A program made the position numbers and the translations under genes. A stretch of DNA of 64,000 bases from Cellulomonas aerilata (GTDB lineage: Bacteria; Actinomycetota; Actinomycetes; Actinomycetales; Cellulomonadaceae), in assembly GCF_007991755.1 (NCBI RefSeq), contig NZ_BJYY01000002.1, forward strand, positions 186,001-250,000. The letters run 5' to 3'. Every line of letters starts with the position of its first letter. The first letter of the stretch is position 1. The notes under the pieces were generated by a model that saw only the letters and a list, made by a program, of their open reading frames with translations, made no database searches and had not been told where the DNA came from. Positions 53,545 through 61,628 of the stretch are shown in pieces.

Positions 53545-54120
53545 ATGACGCACGTCAGCATCATCGGGACCGGCACCATGGGCCAGGCCATCGCGGACGT
53601 CGTGACGTCCGGGGGGAGCACCGTCGAGACGCTGGGTCGCGCCGACGCCGGCACCACGCCGAGCGGGGACGTCGTCGTCCTGGCGGTGCCGTACCCGGCG
53701 CTCGCGCAGGTGCTCGCGGACCACGGCGACGGCCTCGCCGGCAAGGTCGTCGTCGACATCACCAACCCGCTGGACTTCGAGACGTTCGACTCGCTCGTCG
53801 TGCCCGCCGACAGCTCGGCGGCGGCCGCCCTCGCCGCCGCGCTGCCGCAGTCCCACGTGCTCAAGGCGTTCAACACCACCTTCGCCGCGACGCTGGCCGG
53901 CCGCACGATCGGCTCGCTGCCCACGACCGTCCTCATCGCCGGGGACGACGCCGACGCCAAGGCGCTCCTCGCGGGCGTCGTCGAGGCCGGAGGCCTGAAG
54001 GCCGTCGACGCGGGCGCGCTGTCCCGGGCCCGCGAGCTCGAGGCCCTGGGCTTCCTTCAGCTCACGCTCGCCGTCGGGGGGAAGCTGCCCTGGACCGGCG
54101 GCTTCGGGGTCGTCGCCTGA
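53545..54120 (+). CDS. NADPH-dependent F420 reductase-like protein
   Basis: The 191-residue protein has the dinucleotide motif GTGTMGQAIAD near the N-terminus, DITNPLDFETFDSLV and KAFNTTFAATLAGRT, matching the NADP oxidoreductase / F420-dependent branch. It may oxidise or reduce F420 or another cofactor. GGAGG precedes the ATG. The VOC gene starts 2 bp after the stop. Two MarR dyads lie in its promoter. Confidence 0.8.
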   Translation: MTHVSIIGTGTMGQAIADVVTSGGSTVETLGRADAGTTPSGDVVVLAVPYPALAQVLADHGDGLAGKVVVDITNPLDFETFDSLVVPADSSAAAALAAALPQSHVLKAFNTTFAATLAGRTIGSLPTTVLIAGDDADAKALLAGVVEAGGLKAVDAGALSRARELEALGFLQLTLAVGGKLPWTGGFGVVA

Positions 54121-54121
54121 C

Positions 54122-54985
54122 ATGCCCGAGATCCTGTCCGCCGCGACGGCGATGGACGCCGTCACCCTGCACGTCGAGGACCTGGCCGGCCTGGCCGCCT
54201 ACTACCGCCAGGCCCTGGGCCTGACCACCCTGAGCGAGGGTGACGGCGTGACCGTCCTGGGCCGTGGGGCCACCCCGGTGCTCGTGCTGCGGCACACCCC
54301 CGGCCTGCCCCGACCGGCCCGCGACCAGGCCGGCCTGTTCCACACGGCGGTCCTGTTCGCCACCCAGGCCGACCTGGCCGCGGCCGTGCTGACCGCGGCG
54401 CGGCACCCCCGCTCGCACTTCGTCGGCAGCGCGGACCACCTGGTCAGCGAGGCGTTCTACTTCACCGACCCCGAGGGCAACGGCATCGAGCTGTACGCCG
54501 ACCGGGACCGCTCCCTGTGGCCGCGGCACAACGGCGAGATTCCGATGCCGTCGCTCGCCCTGGACCCGAACGACTACCTGCGCGAGCACCTGACCGAGCA
54601 CGCGGTCGACGCCATGACCGGAGCCCGGGCCGGCGTCGGGCACGTGCACCTGCAGGTGGGCGACCTCGACGGCGCCCGTGCGTTCTACGTGGACGCGCTG
54701 GGCTTCGAGACGACGTTCAACTACACCGGGGCGCTGTTCGTCAGCGCCGGCGGCTACCACCACCACCTCGCGATGAACATCTGGAACAGCCGCGGCGCAG
54801 GACCGCGTGCCTCCTCGCTCGGGCTCGGCGAGGTGGCGATCACGGTGCCGGACCGCGAGGAGCTGGACGCGGTGGTCGCCCGCCTGCGGCACCACGGCGT
54901 CGACCACGCCGACGACGGCCGCACGGTCCGCACGCTCGACCCGTGGCGCAACGCCGTGGCCCTGTCGGTGGCCGACGCCGCCTGA
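54122..54985 (+). CDS. Two-domain VOC-family dioxygenase-like protein
   Basis: The 287-residue protein has two glyoxalase-like halves, as in catechol 2,3-dioxygenase (CatE-type) enzymes: VTLHVEDLAGLAAYYRQALGL, FTDPEGNGIELYADRD, and VGHVHLQVGDLDGARAFYVDAL. Metal ligands (His in TLHVED or HVHLQV, Glu in GIELY) are present. It starts 2 bp after the reductase and should share its MarR control. The combination fits detoxification of an aromatic or quinone. Confidence 0.85.
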   Translation: MPEILSAATAMDAVTLHVEDLAGLAAYYRQALGLTTLSEGDGVTVLGRGATPVLVLRHTPGLPRPARDQAGLFHTAVLFATQADLAAAVLTAARHPRSHFVGSADHLVSEAFYFTDPEGNGIELYADRDRSLWPRHNGEIPMPSLALDPNDYLREHLTEHAVDAMTGARAGVGHVHLQVGDLDGARAFYVDALGFETTFNYTGALFVSAGGYHHHLAMNIWNSRGAGPRASSLGLGEVAITVPDREELDAVVARLRHHGVDHADDGRTVRTLDPWRNAVALSVADAA

Positions 54986-55058
54986 CGCCGGCAGGTCCCA
55001 CGCCGACAGGCCTGGCGCCGACAGGCGTGACGCCGACAGGCCCGACGCCGACACCCGC
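54984..55058 (+). repeat. Five 15-bp tandem repeats
   Basis: Five 15-bp units of the form GACGCCGACAGGCxx follow head to tail, starting inside the stop codon of the VOC gene. They fill most of the upstream half of the gap before larE. The 15-bp length would keep a reading frame, so the array could have grown from the end of a coding sequence. Confidence 0.85.
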
Positions 55059-55181
55059 CGCGCCCTGGCCCGGCGGGTGGCGGCCCCCCGCGGCGGCAGG
55101 GGTGAGGATGGACCCCGGGTCCGGGCGTCCGCCGCGGACCGCCGGGGCGCTCCTGCCCCACGAGCGGACGGGGACACACGC

Positions 55182-56096
55182 ATGAGCACGCACGCCGCGA
55201 CGGCGGCCGGCACGTCGGACGCCGTCTGGCTGCAGACCCTGCCGGACGCCGACCGCGCCGCCGTCGACGCCCTGGCCGAGGGGCTGCGCCGCGCCGTCCC
55301 GTCCGGCCGGCTCGGGGTCGCCTTCTCCGGCGGGGTCGACTCCTCGGCGCTCGCGGCCCTGGCCGTGCACGCCCTGGGCGTCTCCCGGGTCGTGGCCGTC
55401 CTCGGCGTCTCACCGAGCCTCGCCCACGACGAGCGGACCGCCGCGCACGACGTCGCCGCCCACATCGGCGTCCCGGTCGTGGAGGTGACCACGCACGAGG
55501 GGGACGACCCGGCGTACCGGCGCAACGGTCCGGACCGCTGCTTCTTCTGCAAGCAGGAGCTGTTCGTCCGCATCGGCCAGGAGGTCGTCGACGCGCACGG
55601 TCTGGTCGCCGTGGCCTACGGCGAGAACGCCGACGACGCCCGGCGTCCGGACCGTCCCGGGTCCCGCGCGGCGACCGAGCACCGGGTGCTGCGGCCGCTC
55701 GCCGACGCCGGGTTGGACAAGGCCGCCGTGCGCCGGGTGGCCCGCGCGCTCGCGCTGCCGTGCGCCGACAAGCCCGCCGCCCCGTGCCTGGCCTCGCGCA
55801 TCCCGCACTTCGAGGAGGTCACCCCCGAGAAGCTCGGCCAGGTCGAGACCGCCGAGTCCGGCCTGCGGCGGCTGGGGCTCGGGGACCTGCGCGTCCGGCA
55901 CCACGGCGACGTCGCCCGCCTGGAGGTCCCCGCCGCGGACCTCGTGCGCGTGGTGACCGAGCCGCTGCGCGACGACGTCGTGCGTGCGGTGCGGTCGGCC
56001 GGCTTCCGCTTCGTCGCCCTCGACCTGGCGGGCGTGCAGTCCGGCGCGTTCACGCTGCCGCTCGTCAGCGTGCCGGCCGCGGGCTCGCCGACGTGA
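55182..56096 (+). CDS. larE: LarE, ATP-dependent sulfur transferase
   Basis: The 304-residue PP-loop protein has SGGVDSS at 49-55 and the family cysteine C202 in PCLASRIP. It adds sulfur to the pyridinium precursor of the nickel-pincer nucleotide cofactor. A CxxC pair at C120/C123 (RCFFCKQ) together with C202 matches the three-cysteine LarE class, reported to bind a [4Fe-4S] cluster instead of sacrificing its own sulfur. The last GTGA overlaps the larB start. The ATG at 55182 gives the usual length. Confidence 0.87.
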   Translation: MSTHAATAAGTSDAVWLQTLPDADRAAVDALAEGLRRAVPSGRLGVAFSGGVDSSALAALAVHALGVSRVVAVLGVSPSLAHDERTAAHDVAAHIGVPVVEVTTHEGDDPAYRRNGPDRCFFCKQELFVRIGQEVVDAHGLVAVAYGENADDARRPDRPGSRAATEHRVLRPLADAGLDKAAVRRVARALALPCADKPAAPCLASRIPHFEEVTPEKLGQVETAESGLRRLGLGDLRVRHHGDVARLEVPAADLVRVVTEPLRDDVVRAVRSAGFRFVALDLAGVQSGAFTLPLVSVPAAGSPT

Positions 56097-56773
56097 GCGA
56101 GCCCTGGGTGCCGCCCGCCGCGCTGACCGACTTCCGCCTCGACCACGACCGGGCCGTCCGGCGCGGCTTCCCCGAGGCGGTCCTGTGCGAGGGCAAGACC
56201 GTCGAGCAGGTCGTCGCGATCGCCCGCGAGGTCCGCGACCGCGACGCGCGCACGCTCTTCACGCGCGTGCGCCCCGAGCAGCTGGACGCCCTGGTCGCCG
56301 AGCTGCCCGGGTCGCTCGCGGACGCCGGCGCCCGGTTGGTCGCGTGGCCGGGGGAGCCGCCGCCGCCGACCGGTGGGCTGGTCGTCGTCGCCGCCGCCGG
56401 GACGTCGGACCTGCCGGTCGCCCGCGAGGCGCTGCTCACCGCGCAGCACCTGGGCCGCGACGCCCGGCTCGTCGTGGACGTCGGTGTGGCGGGCCTGCAC
56501 CGCGTGCTCGGCCAGCTCGAGCTGCTGCGGTCCGCGCGCGCGGTCGTCGTCGTCGCGGGCATGGACGGCGCCCTGCCGGGGGTCGTCGCCGGACTGGTGG
56601 CGGCCCCCGTGGTCGCCGTCCCGACGTCGGTGGGCTACGGCGCCGCGTTCGGCGGGCTGGCGCCGCTGCTGACCATGCTCAACGCGTGCGCGCCCGGGGT
56701 CGCCGTCGTCAACATCGACAACGGCTACGGCGGCGGGCACCTGGCGGCGCAGATCGCGGCGCCGGTCGACTGA
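56093..56773 (+). CDS. larB: LarB, nickel-pincer cofactor carboxylase
   Basis: The 226-residue protein belongs to the AIR-carboxylase-like LarB family: DHDRAVRRGFPEAVLCEGKT, AAAGTSDLPVAREALL, VVVAGMDGALPGVVAGL and VPTSVGYGAAFGG. It carboxylates and hydrolyses NaAD at the first step of nickel-pincer synthesis. It overlaps larE by 4 bp. LarC (nickel insertase) and a lactate-racemase-like LarA are not in the window. Confidence 0.88.
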   Translation: MSEPWVPPAALTDFRLDHDRAVRRGFPEAVLCEGKTVEQVVAIAREVRDRDARTLFTRVRPEQLDALVAELPGSLADAGARLVAWPGEPPPPTGGLVVVAAAGTSDLPVAREALLTAQHLGRDARLVVDVGVAGLHRVLGQLELLRSARAVVVVAGMDGALPGVVAGLVAAPVVAVPTSVGYGAAFGGLAPLLTMLNACAPGVAVVNIDNGYGGGHLAAQIAAPVD

Positions 56774-56964
56774 CGGGCGCGCGGGCGTCCCCTTGCGACC
56801 GCCTCGTCCAGCGGGTGTCCCCTGGTGGACGACGACGGAGGCCTGCGGGGGTCCGACCGGTGCGGCGGGTGGCGGTTGACGGCCGGTTGACGTGGCGGCC
56901 CTAGGGTGGAGACCTTGGCGGGCGCAACGGGGTGGCCCGCCTCATCGACCTCGAGGTGACGACG

Positions 56965-57180
56965 ATGTTGCTCTTCCTGGCGTGCTGGCTCGTGCTGTCC
57001 GTGGTCGGAGGTGTCTTCGTCGGCACGGCGATCCACCGCGCGGACGTCCTGGAGTCCCGGCGTTCGCCCTACGGCCGCCCGATCCCGCCGCGCACCGCGA
57101 CCGGCGGCCCGGGTCCTGCGGCGTACGGGCCGGCGTATCCCGTCGGCGCGGTCGCGACGTTCGACGCCTGGGCCGCCTGA
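56965..57180 (+). CDS. Small single-helix membrane protein
   Basis: The 71-residue product has one membrane helix (LLFLACWLVLSVVGGVFVG) and a Pro/Gly/Ala-rich tail. GAGGTGA at 56952-56958 supports the ATG at 56965. A TTGACG at 56876-56881 and a TAGGGT at 56902-56907 may be promoter elements, though the 20-bp spacing is long. Function unknown. Confidence 0.55.
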   Translation: MLLFLACWLVLSVVGGVFVGTAIHRADVLESRRSPYGRPIPPRTATGGPGPAAYGPAYPVGAVATFDAWAA

Positions 57181-57222
57181 GCGCCTCGCCTCGGGCGTCC
57201 CACCGGGTCCTGGCGGGCCCCA

Positions 57223-57251
57223 CCCCGGCGTCGCGACCAGCGACGCCGGGG
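57223..57251. terminator. Bidirectional hairpin terminator
   Basis: CCCCGGCGTCGC (57223-57234) pairs perfectly with 57240-57251 over a 5-base loop. It lies between the converging small membrane gene and the RibD-like gene. Confidence 0.7.
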
Positions 57252-57272
57252 GTGCCGTGGCGGAGGAGCGCG

Positions 57273-57881
57273 TCAGCCGCCGAACGTCCCCGTGCGCGCC
57301 TCACCCTCCGTGGCGTACCGGGACATCACGACGCCGGTGCCGGACACCTGGCTGTCGAGGAGCCGCAGCCCCTGCGGCGCCGTGCCGTCGCCGTACAGCC
57401 GCTTGCCCCGGCCGACCAGCACGGGGAAGACCAGCACCCGGTACTCGTCGACGAGGTCCGTGGTGACCAGCGTCTGGATGAGGTCGCTGCTGCCGTGGAC
57501 CTGCAGCTCGCGTCCCTCTTCCTGCTTGAGGGCGCGGATCGCGGTCACCGCATCGGGCTCGAGCAGCACCGACCGCTCCCACGACAGGTCCGGCGTGCCG
57601 CGGGAGGCGACGTACTTGGTCGCCGCGTTCAGGGGGGCAGCGCCCTCCTCCTCGGAGGCGTTCGGCCAGTACGAGGCGAAGATGTCGTACGTCCGGCGGC
57701 CGAGCACCAGGTCGAACGGCACTCCCATCGTGGCGTCCATGAAGGCGCCGACCTTCTCGTCGAAGTGCGGGACCGTCCACCCGCCGTGCGTGAAGCCTCC
57801 GCTGGTGTCCTCCTCGGGGCCGCCGGGGGCCTGCATGACGCCGTCGAGGGTGACGAACGTGGTGACGATCAGCTTGCGCAT
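57273..57881 (-). CDS. Dihydrofolate reductase/RibD-like protein
   Basis: The 202-residue protein has the RibD C-terminal/DHFR-like fold: VTTFVTLDGVMQAPGGPEED, LVLGRRTYDIFASYWP, LQVHGSSDLIQTLVTTDLVDEYRVLVFPVLVGRGKRLY. It is probably an NADPH-dependent reductase, but neither folate nor pyrimidine substrate is certain; stand-alone members are common in actinobacteria. Confidence 0.82.
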   Translation of the reverse strand: MRKLIVTTFVTLDGVMQAPGGPEEDTSGGFTHGGWTVPHFDEKVGAFMDATMGVPFDLVLGRRTYDIFASYWPNASEEEGAAPLNAATKYVASRGTPDLSWERSVLLEPDAVTAIRALKQEEGRELQVHGSSDLIQTLVTTDLVDEYRVLVFPVLVGRGKRLYGDGTAPQGLRLLDSQVSGTGVVMSRYATEGEARTGTFGG

Positions 57882-57964
57882 GTCGGTGGTGCCCTTCGTG
57901 TGATGCGCCGGTGGCCCCGGCGCGCTGCCCATAGGACGGGGGTGGGCCGCCGGACTCATCGGCG

Positions 57965-59092
57965 TCAGGACGCCGGGCTCGTCCCCGCGGCATCTCCGAC
58001 GGCCAGGTCGACCGGCTCGGTCAGCGGTTCAGGACGCTCGCACGTCGTGGACACGGTGACCGAGACGGCGCCGTCGGCGGCGGCCTGCACGGACTCCATG
58101 ACGTCCAGCACGTGCAGCGCGACGTCGGCGCTCGCGCGGTGCGGCCGGCCGGCCTCCATGGCGACGGCCAGGTCGGCCACGCCGTAGCCGCGCCCGGAGG
58201 AGACGTACCCGGCCGACACCGGCAGGACGGCCCACTCCGGGGCGTCACGCGTGAACAGCCGCACGTCGCCGTCGAAGTAGTTGGGGTCCGGCAGGGACAG
58301 CGACCCGGTGCTCCCGTAGACCTCCAGGCGCGGCAGGTCCGCCGCCCAGGTGTCGAAGCTCATGACCAGCGTGGTGAGCGCACCGTTCTCGTGCTCGAGG
58401 ATCCCGGTGATGTGGGTGTCGATCTCGACGTCGAACGACGTCCCGGTGCGCGGGCCGCTGCCGATCTCCCGGGTGGTGCGGGGTCGGGACGACGCGCCGA
58501 CGACGCGCCGGACCGGTCCGAGCAGGTGCACCAGGGAGGTCAGGTAGTACGGGCCCATGTCCAGCAGCGGCCCGCCGCCCGGGCGGTAGTAGAACTCGGG
58601 GTCGTGGTGCCAGCGCTCGTGGCCGGGCGTCACCATGAACGCCGTCGCGGAGTGCGGGACGCCGATGGCGCCGGCGTCCACCGCGGCCCGCGCGGTCTGC
58701 ACCCCGGTGCCCAGCACGGTGTCCGGCGCGCACGCCAGACGCACGCCGGCGTCCTGCGCCGCGCGGACGACCCCGTGGGCGGCCTCGGTCGTGGCGGCCA
58801 GCGGCTTCTCCCCGTAGACGTGCTTGCCGGCCGCGACGGCGGCGAGGGCGACCTCGGCGTGGATGGCCGGGATGGTGAGGTTGAGGACGACGTCGACGTC
58901 GTCGGCGGCCAGCAGGTCGTCCAGCGACGTGGCCCGCGCCCCGGGGTGCGCGGCGGCCAGTGCCGCGGCGCGTCCGGTGTCCAGGTCGGCCACGGCCGTG
59001 ACCTGCACCTGCGGCAGCCGGGAGAACGACTCGCTGTACTGCCCGCTGATCTTCCCCGCGCCGACGATCCCGACCCTCAACGCGCCGCCCAC
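57965..59092 (-). CDS. Gfo/Idh/MocA oxidoreductase (ThuB-like)
   Basis: The 375-residue protein has NAD motif GIVGAGKISGQYS at the N-terminus, the EKPLA signature and the alpha/beta C-terminal substrate domain (FYYRPGGGPLLDMGPYYL). It overlaps the upstream ThuA-like gene by 16 bp. ThuA/ThuB pairs oxidise the C3 hydroxyl of trehalose or related disaccharides, so a role in sugar catabolism is inferred. Confidence 0.85.
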   Translation of the reverse strand: MGGALRVGIVGAGKISGQYSESFSRLPQVQVTAVADLDTGRAAALAAAHPGARATSLDDLLAADDVDVVLNLTIPAIHAEVALAAVAAGKHVYGEKPLAATTEAAHGVVRAAQDAGVRLACAPDTVLGTGVQTARAAVDAGAIGVPHSATAFMVTPGHERWHHDPEFYYRPGGGPLLDMGPYYLTSLVHLLGPVRRVVGASSRPRTTREIGSGPRTGTSFDVEIDTHITGILEHENGALTTLVMSFDTWAADLPRLEVYGSTGSLSLPDPNYFDGDVRLFTRDAPEWAVLPVSAGYVSSGRGYGVADLAVAMEAGRPHRASADVALHVLDVMESVQAAADGAVSVTVSTTCERPEPLTEPVDLAVGDAAGTSPAS

Positions 59093-59775
59093 AGCAGTCC
59101 CCTCTCGATGATCGTCCGGACGTTCGGGTCCGTCAGGACCTCGACGCGGTGCCCGGGCGTGCTGACGAACACCCGCCCGCGGCCCCACTGGCGGGTCCAG
59201 ATCGCCGGGCACGTGACCGGCCGGTTCCACGGGCCCCAGGGCCGCACAGCCGTCGTGGTGGTCGCCAGGACGTCGTTGTAGTCGTCGGTCAGCACCCAGT
59301 ACTGCTCCGTGGTCAGCTCGAAGTCGCCGACCCCCGCGGTGATCGGGTGCTCGGCGCCGGCCGGGGTCATCTCGACCCGGTGCGGGACGTAGTTGTCCGA
59401 CTGCTCACCCGTGCGGCCCTCGGGTGGCGCGGCAGCGGCGTGATGCGCGAACTGCCCGCCGACGAGCTGGAGGTAGTCGGCGCTGGCCCGGTAGGAGTCG
59501 GCGATGCCGCCGTGCCACCCGGCGAGGCCGGTCCCCGCCTCGACGGCCGCGACCAGCCCGGCGAGCGGCTCGCGCTCGATGGTGGTCATGGTCATGCACT
59601 GCACGACCAGGTCGACGCCGGCCATGGTGGCGGCGTCCGCGTAGACGTCGGGGGACTCCTCGACCCGGACCTCGAACCCGTTCGCGGTCAGGTGCGGGAT
59701 GAACAGCTCGGTCGCCTCGACGGGCTGGTGCCCGTCCCAGCCGCCCCGCACGACGAGCGCTTGCCTGGTGGACAC
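59077..59775 (-). CDS. ThuA-like domain protein
   Basis: The 232-residue protein matches the ThuA family (glutamine amidotransferase-like fold): ALVVRGGWDGHQPVEATELF, TGLAGWHGGIADSY, GGQFAHH and a PAIWTRQWGRGRVFVSTPGH ending. It is co-oriented and overlapping with the Gfo/Idh/MocA gene, matching thuAB organisation. The GTG at 59775 gives the family N-terminus. Confidence 0.83.
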   Translation of the reverse strand: MSTRQALVVRGGWDGHQPVEATELFIPHLTANGFEVRVEESPDVYADAATMAGVDLVVQCMTMTTIEREPLAGLVAAVEAGTGLAGWHGGIADSYRASADYLQLVGGQFAHHAAAAPPEGRTGEQSDNYVPHRVEMTPAGAEHPITAGVGDFELTTEQYWVLTDDYNDVLATTTTAVRPWGPWNRPVTCPAIWTRQWGRGRVFVSTPGHRVEVLTDPNVRTIIERGLLWAAR

Positions 59776-59966
59776 CGTGACCTCTTCTCCGACGAGGGCA
59801 GCGGAGCCGCTGCCTGCGGCGCACCCACGTGGACCGCCACCGCAGCATGCCGCACGCGTCCGACACCGGCCCGTCGGCGTCCCGGCGTGGCGGTGGGTCT
59901 CCCGCGACGACGACCGCCGCACCGGGACCGGCGCGTGGAGCCGGTCGCCCTTGTCGGCGACATGCT

Positions 59967-59980
59967 GACGATATATCGTC
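59967..59980. promoter_or_regulatory. PadR operator-like palindrome
   Basis: GACGATATATCGTC is a perfect 14-bp palindrome 28 bp before the padR start and about 190 bp upstream of the ThuA-like gene. An outer TTGTCG...CGACAA pair (59951-59985) extends the symmetry. A/T at the centre is unusual here. An auto-operator for PadR is inferred. Confidence 0.55.
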
Positions 59981-60008
59981 GACAACACGACACGAGAGGA
60001 GCCCTCCG

Positions 60009-60632
60009 ATGAGGACCCACGACCACCACCAGCACGGCCACGCGCACCAGCGGCCGCACGACGAGCGGCCCGAGGGCCGCAGGTTCCGCTTCGAGGGACC
60101 CGGACCGGACGCCGGCTTCGGCTCGCGACGCGGCCCGCACGGCTACGGGCCCGGCCGTCGCGGCGGGCGAGGAGGACCGCGGGCGCGCGGCGACGTGCGT
60201 GCCGCCGTCCTGCTCCTGCTCGCCGAGCAGCCTCGACACGGCTACGAGCTCATCCAGGAGATCGGCGAGCGCAGCTCGGGCGCCTGGACGCCGAGCCCGG
60301 GATCGGTCTACCCGACGCTGCAGGCGCTCGAGGACGAGGGGCTCGTGGCGATCGAGCGCGTGGAGGGCCGCCGGGTCGCCTCGCTCACCGAGCAGGGCGC
60401 CGCGTACGTCGAGGAGCAGCGCGGCGCGCTGGGCGAGCCGTGGACGACGCCCGGGCGCGACCACACCGCCGCGCTCGCCCTGCGGCGGCAGATCCGGGCC
60501 CTGATGGAGGCCGTCGGCCAGGTCGCCAAGGTGGGCACGCCCGCGCAGAACGCGGCGGCGTCCGACGTCCTGGACCGCGCGCGGCGGGACCTGTACCGCG
60601 TGCTGGCCGACGACGCGGCGTCGGGGGAGTGA
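60009..60632 (+). CDS. PadR-family regulator with His-rich N-terminus
   Basis: The 207-residue protein begins with a His-rich stretch (HDHHQHGHAHQRPH, residues 4-17) and an Arg/Gly linker, then a PadR winged helix (about 62-140; LLAEQPRHGYELIQEI, SPGSVYPTLQALEDEGLV) and a C-terminal dimer helix. The His cluster could bind Ni, Zn or Cu. An AGAGGAG precedes the ATG. Palindrome at 59967 suggests autoregulation, and control of the divergent thuAB-like genes is possible. Confidence 0.82.
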   Translation: MRTHDHHQHGHAHQRPHDERPEGRRFRFEGPGPDAGFGSRRGPHGYGPGRRGGRGGPRARGDVRAAVLLLLAEQPRHGYELIQEIGERSSGAWTPSPGSVYPTLQALEDEGLVAIERVEGRRVASLTEQGAAYVEEQRGALGEPWTTPGRDHTAALALRRQIRALMEAVGQVAKVGTPAQNAAASDVLDRARRDLYRVLADDAASGE

Positions 60633-60652
60633 GCCCCGCCGCCCCCCGCCCG

Positions 60653-60682
60653 GTCCGCCGCACCCCGGCGGGTGCGGCGGAC
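60653..60682. terminator. Hairpin terminator after padR
   Basis: GTCCGCCGCACC and its perfect complement (60671-60682) form a 12-bp stem with a 6-base loop between converging padR and the aldo/keto reductase gene. It can serve both directions. Confidence 0.7.
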
Positions 60683-60695
60683 GGCGGGCTGAGGG

Positions 60696-61628
60696 TCAGG
60701 GCACCCGGTACCCGGCGGCCCGGAACAGCTCGTACCACTCGGCCCGGGTCAGCGGGAGGTCCGAGCCGAGGGCGGCGCCGGCGACGCGCTCGGGCGTCGT
60801 CGTGCCCAGGACGACCTGGATGCCCGCCGGGTGCCGCGTGATCCACGCGGTCGCGATCGCGATCGCCGGGACGTCGTACTGCGCGGCGAGCCGGTCGATC
60901 ACCGCGTTGAGCTCGGGGTAGGACTCGTTCCCCAGGAACGTGCCGTTGAAGAAGCCGGCCTGGAACGGCGACCACGCCTGGAGCGTGATGTCGTGGAGCC
61001 GCGAGTAGTCCAGCAGACCGCCGCCGTCGAGGACGACCGACTGGTCGAGGCCGACCATGTTCGCCGCGACGCCCTGCGCCACCAGCGGCGCATGGGTGAT
61101 CGACAGCTGCACCTGGTTCGCGACCAGGGGCTGACGGACCGACCGCTTGAGCAGCTCGATCTGCGCCGGCGTGTGGTTGGACACGCCGAAGGCTCGGACC
61201 TTGCCGGCCGCCTCCAGCTCGTCGAACGCACGGGCGACCTCGTCCGGCTCGACGAGCGCGTCCGGACGGTGCAGCAGCAGGACGTCGATGCGGTCGGTGC
61301 CCAGCGCCTCCAGCGACCCCTCCACCGACTCCACGACGTGCTCGTAGGAGAAGTCGAAGTAGGGCCCGTCCCGGACGATCCCGCACTTGGTCTGGATGGT
61401 CCACGCGTCGCGCTCCGACGGGCTGAGCTGCATCGCCTCCGCCCACCGGCGCTCGCACCCGTGCAGGGTGGAGCCGTAGACGTCGGCGTGGTCGACCATG
61501 TCGATCCCGGCGTCGCGGCCGGTCCGCACGAGCGTGCGGACCTCGTCGTCGCTCTTGCCGTCGATCCGCATGAGCCCCATGACGACGTTCGAGGCGGAGA
61601 TGCCCTCCGCGAGGTCGACGGAGCGCAT
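60696..61628 (-). CDS. Aldo/keto reductase (YdhF-like)
   Basis: The 310-residue TIM-barrel oxidoreductase has DMVDHADVYGS (catalytic Asp/Tyr), QTKCGI (Lys), LLLHRPDALVEPDEVA (His), and a QVVLGTTTPER nucleotide loop. The HRPD-LV-P pattern matches the YdhF branch. It starts within the stop codon of the upstream aldo/keto reductase (TGATG), so the two form an operon. Confidence 0.85.
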   Translation of the reverse strand: MRSVDLAEGISASNVVMGLMRIDGKSDDEVRTLVRTGRDAGIDMVDHADVYGSTLHGCERRWAEAMQLSPSERDAWTIQTKCGIVRDGPYFDFSYEHVVESVEGSLEALGTDRIDVLLLHRPDALVEPDEVARAFDELEAAGKVRAFGVSNHTPAQIELLKRSVRQPLVANQVQLSITHAPLVAQGVAANMVGLDQSVVLDGGGLLDYSRLHDITLQAWSPFQAGFFNGTFLGNESYPELNAVIDRLAAQYDVPAIAIATAWITRHPAGIQVVLGTTTPERVAGAALGSDLPLTRAEWYELFRAAGYRVP

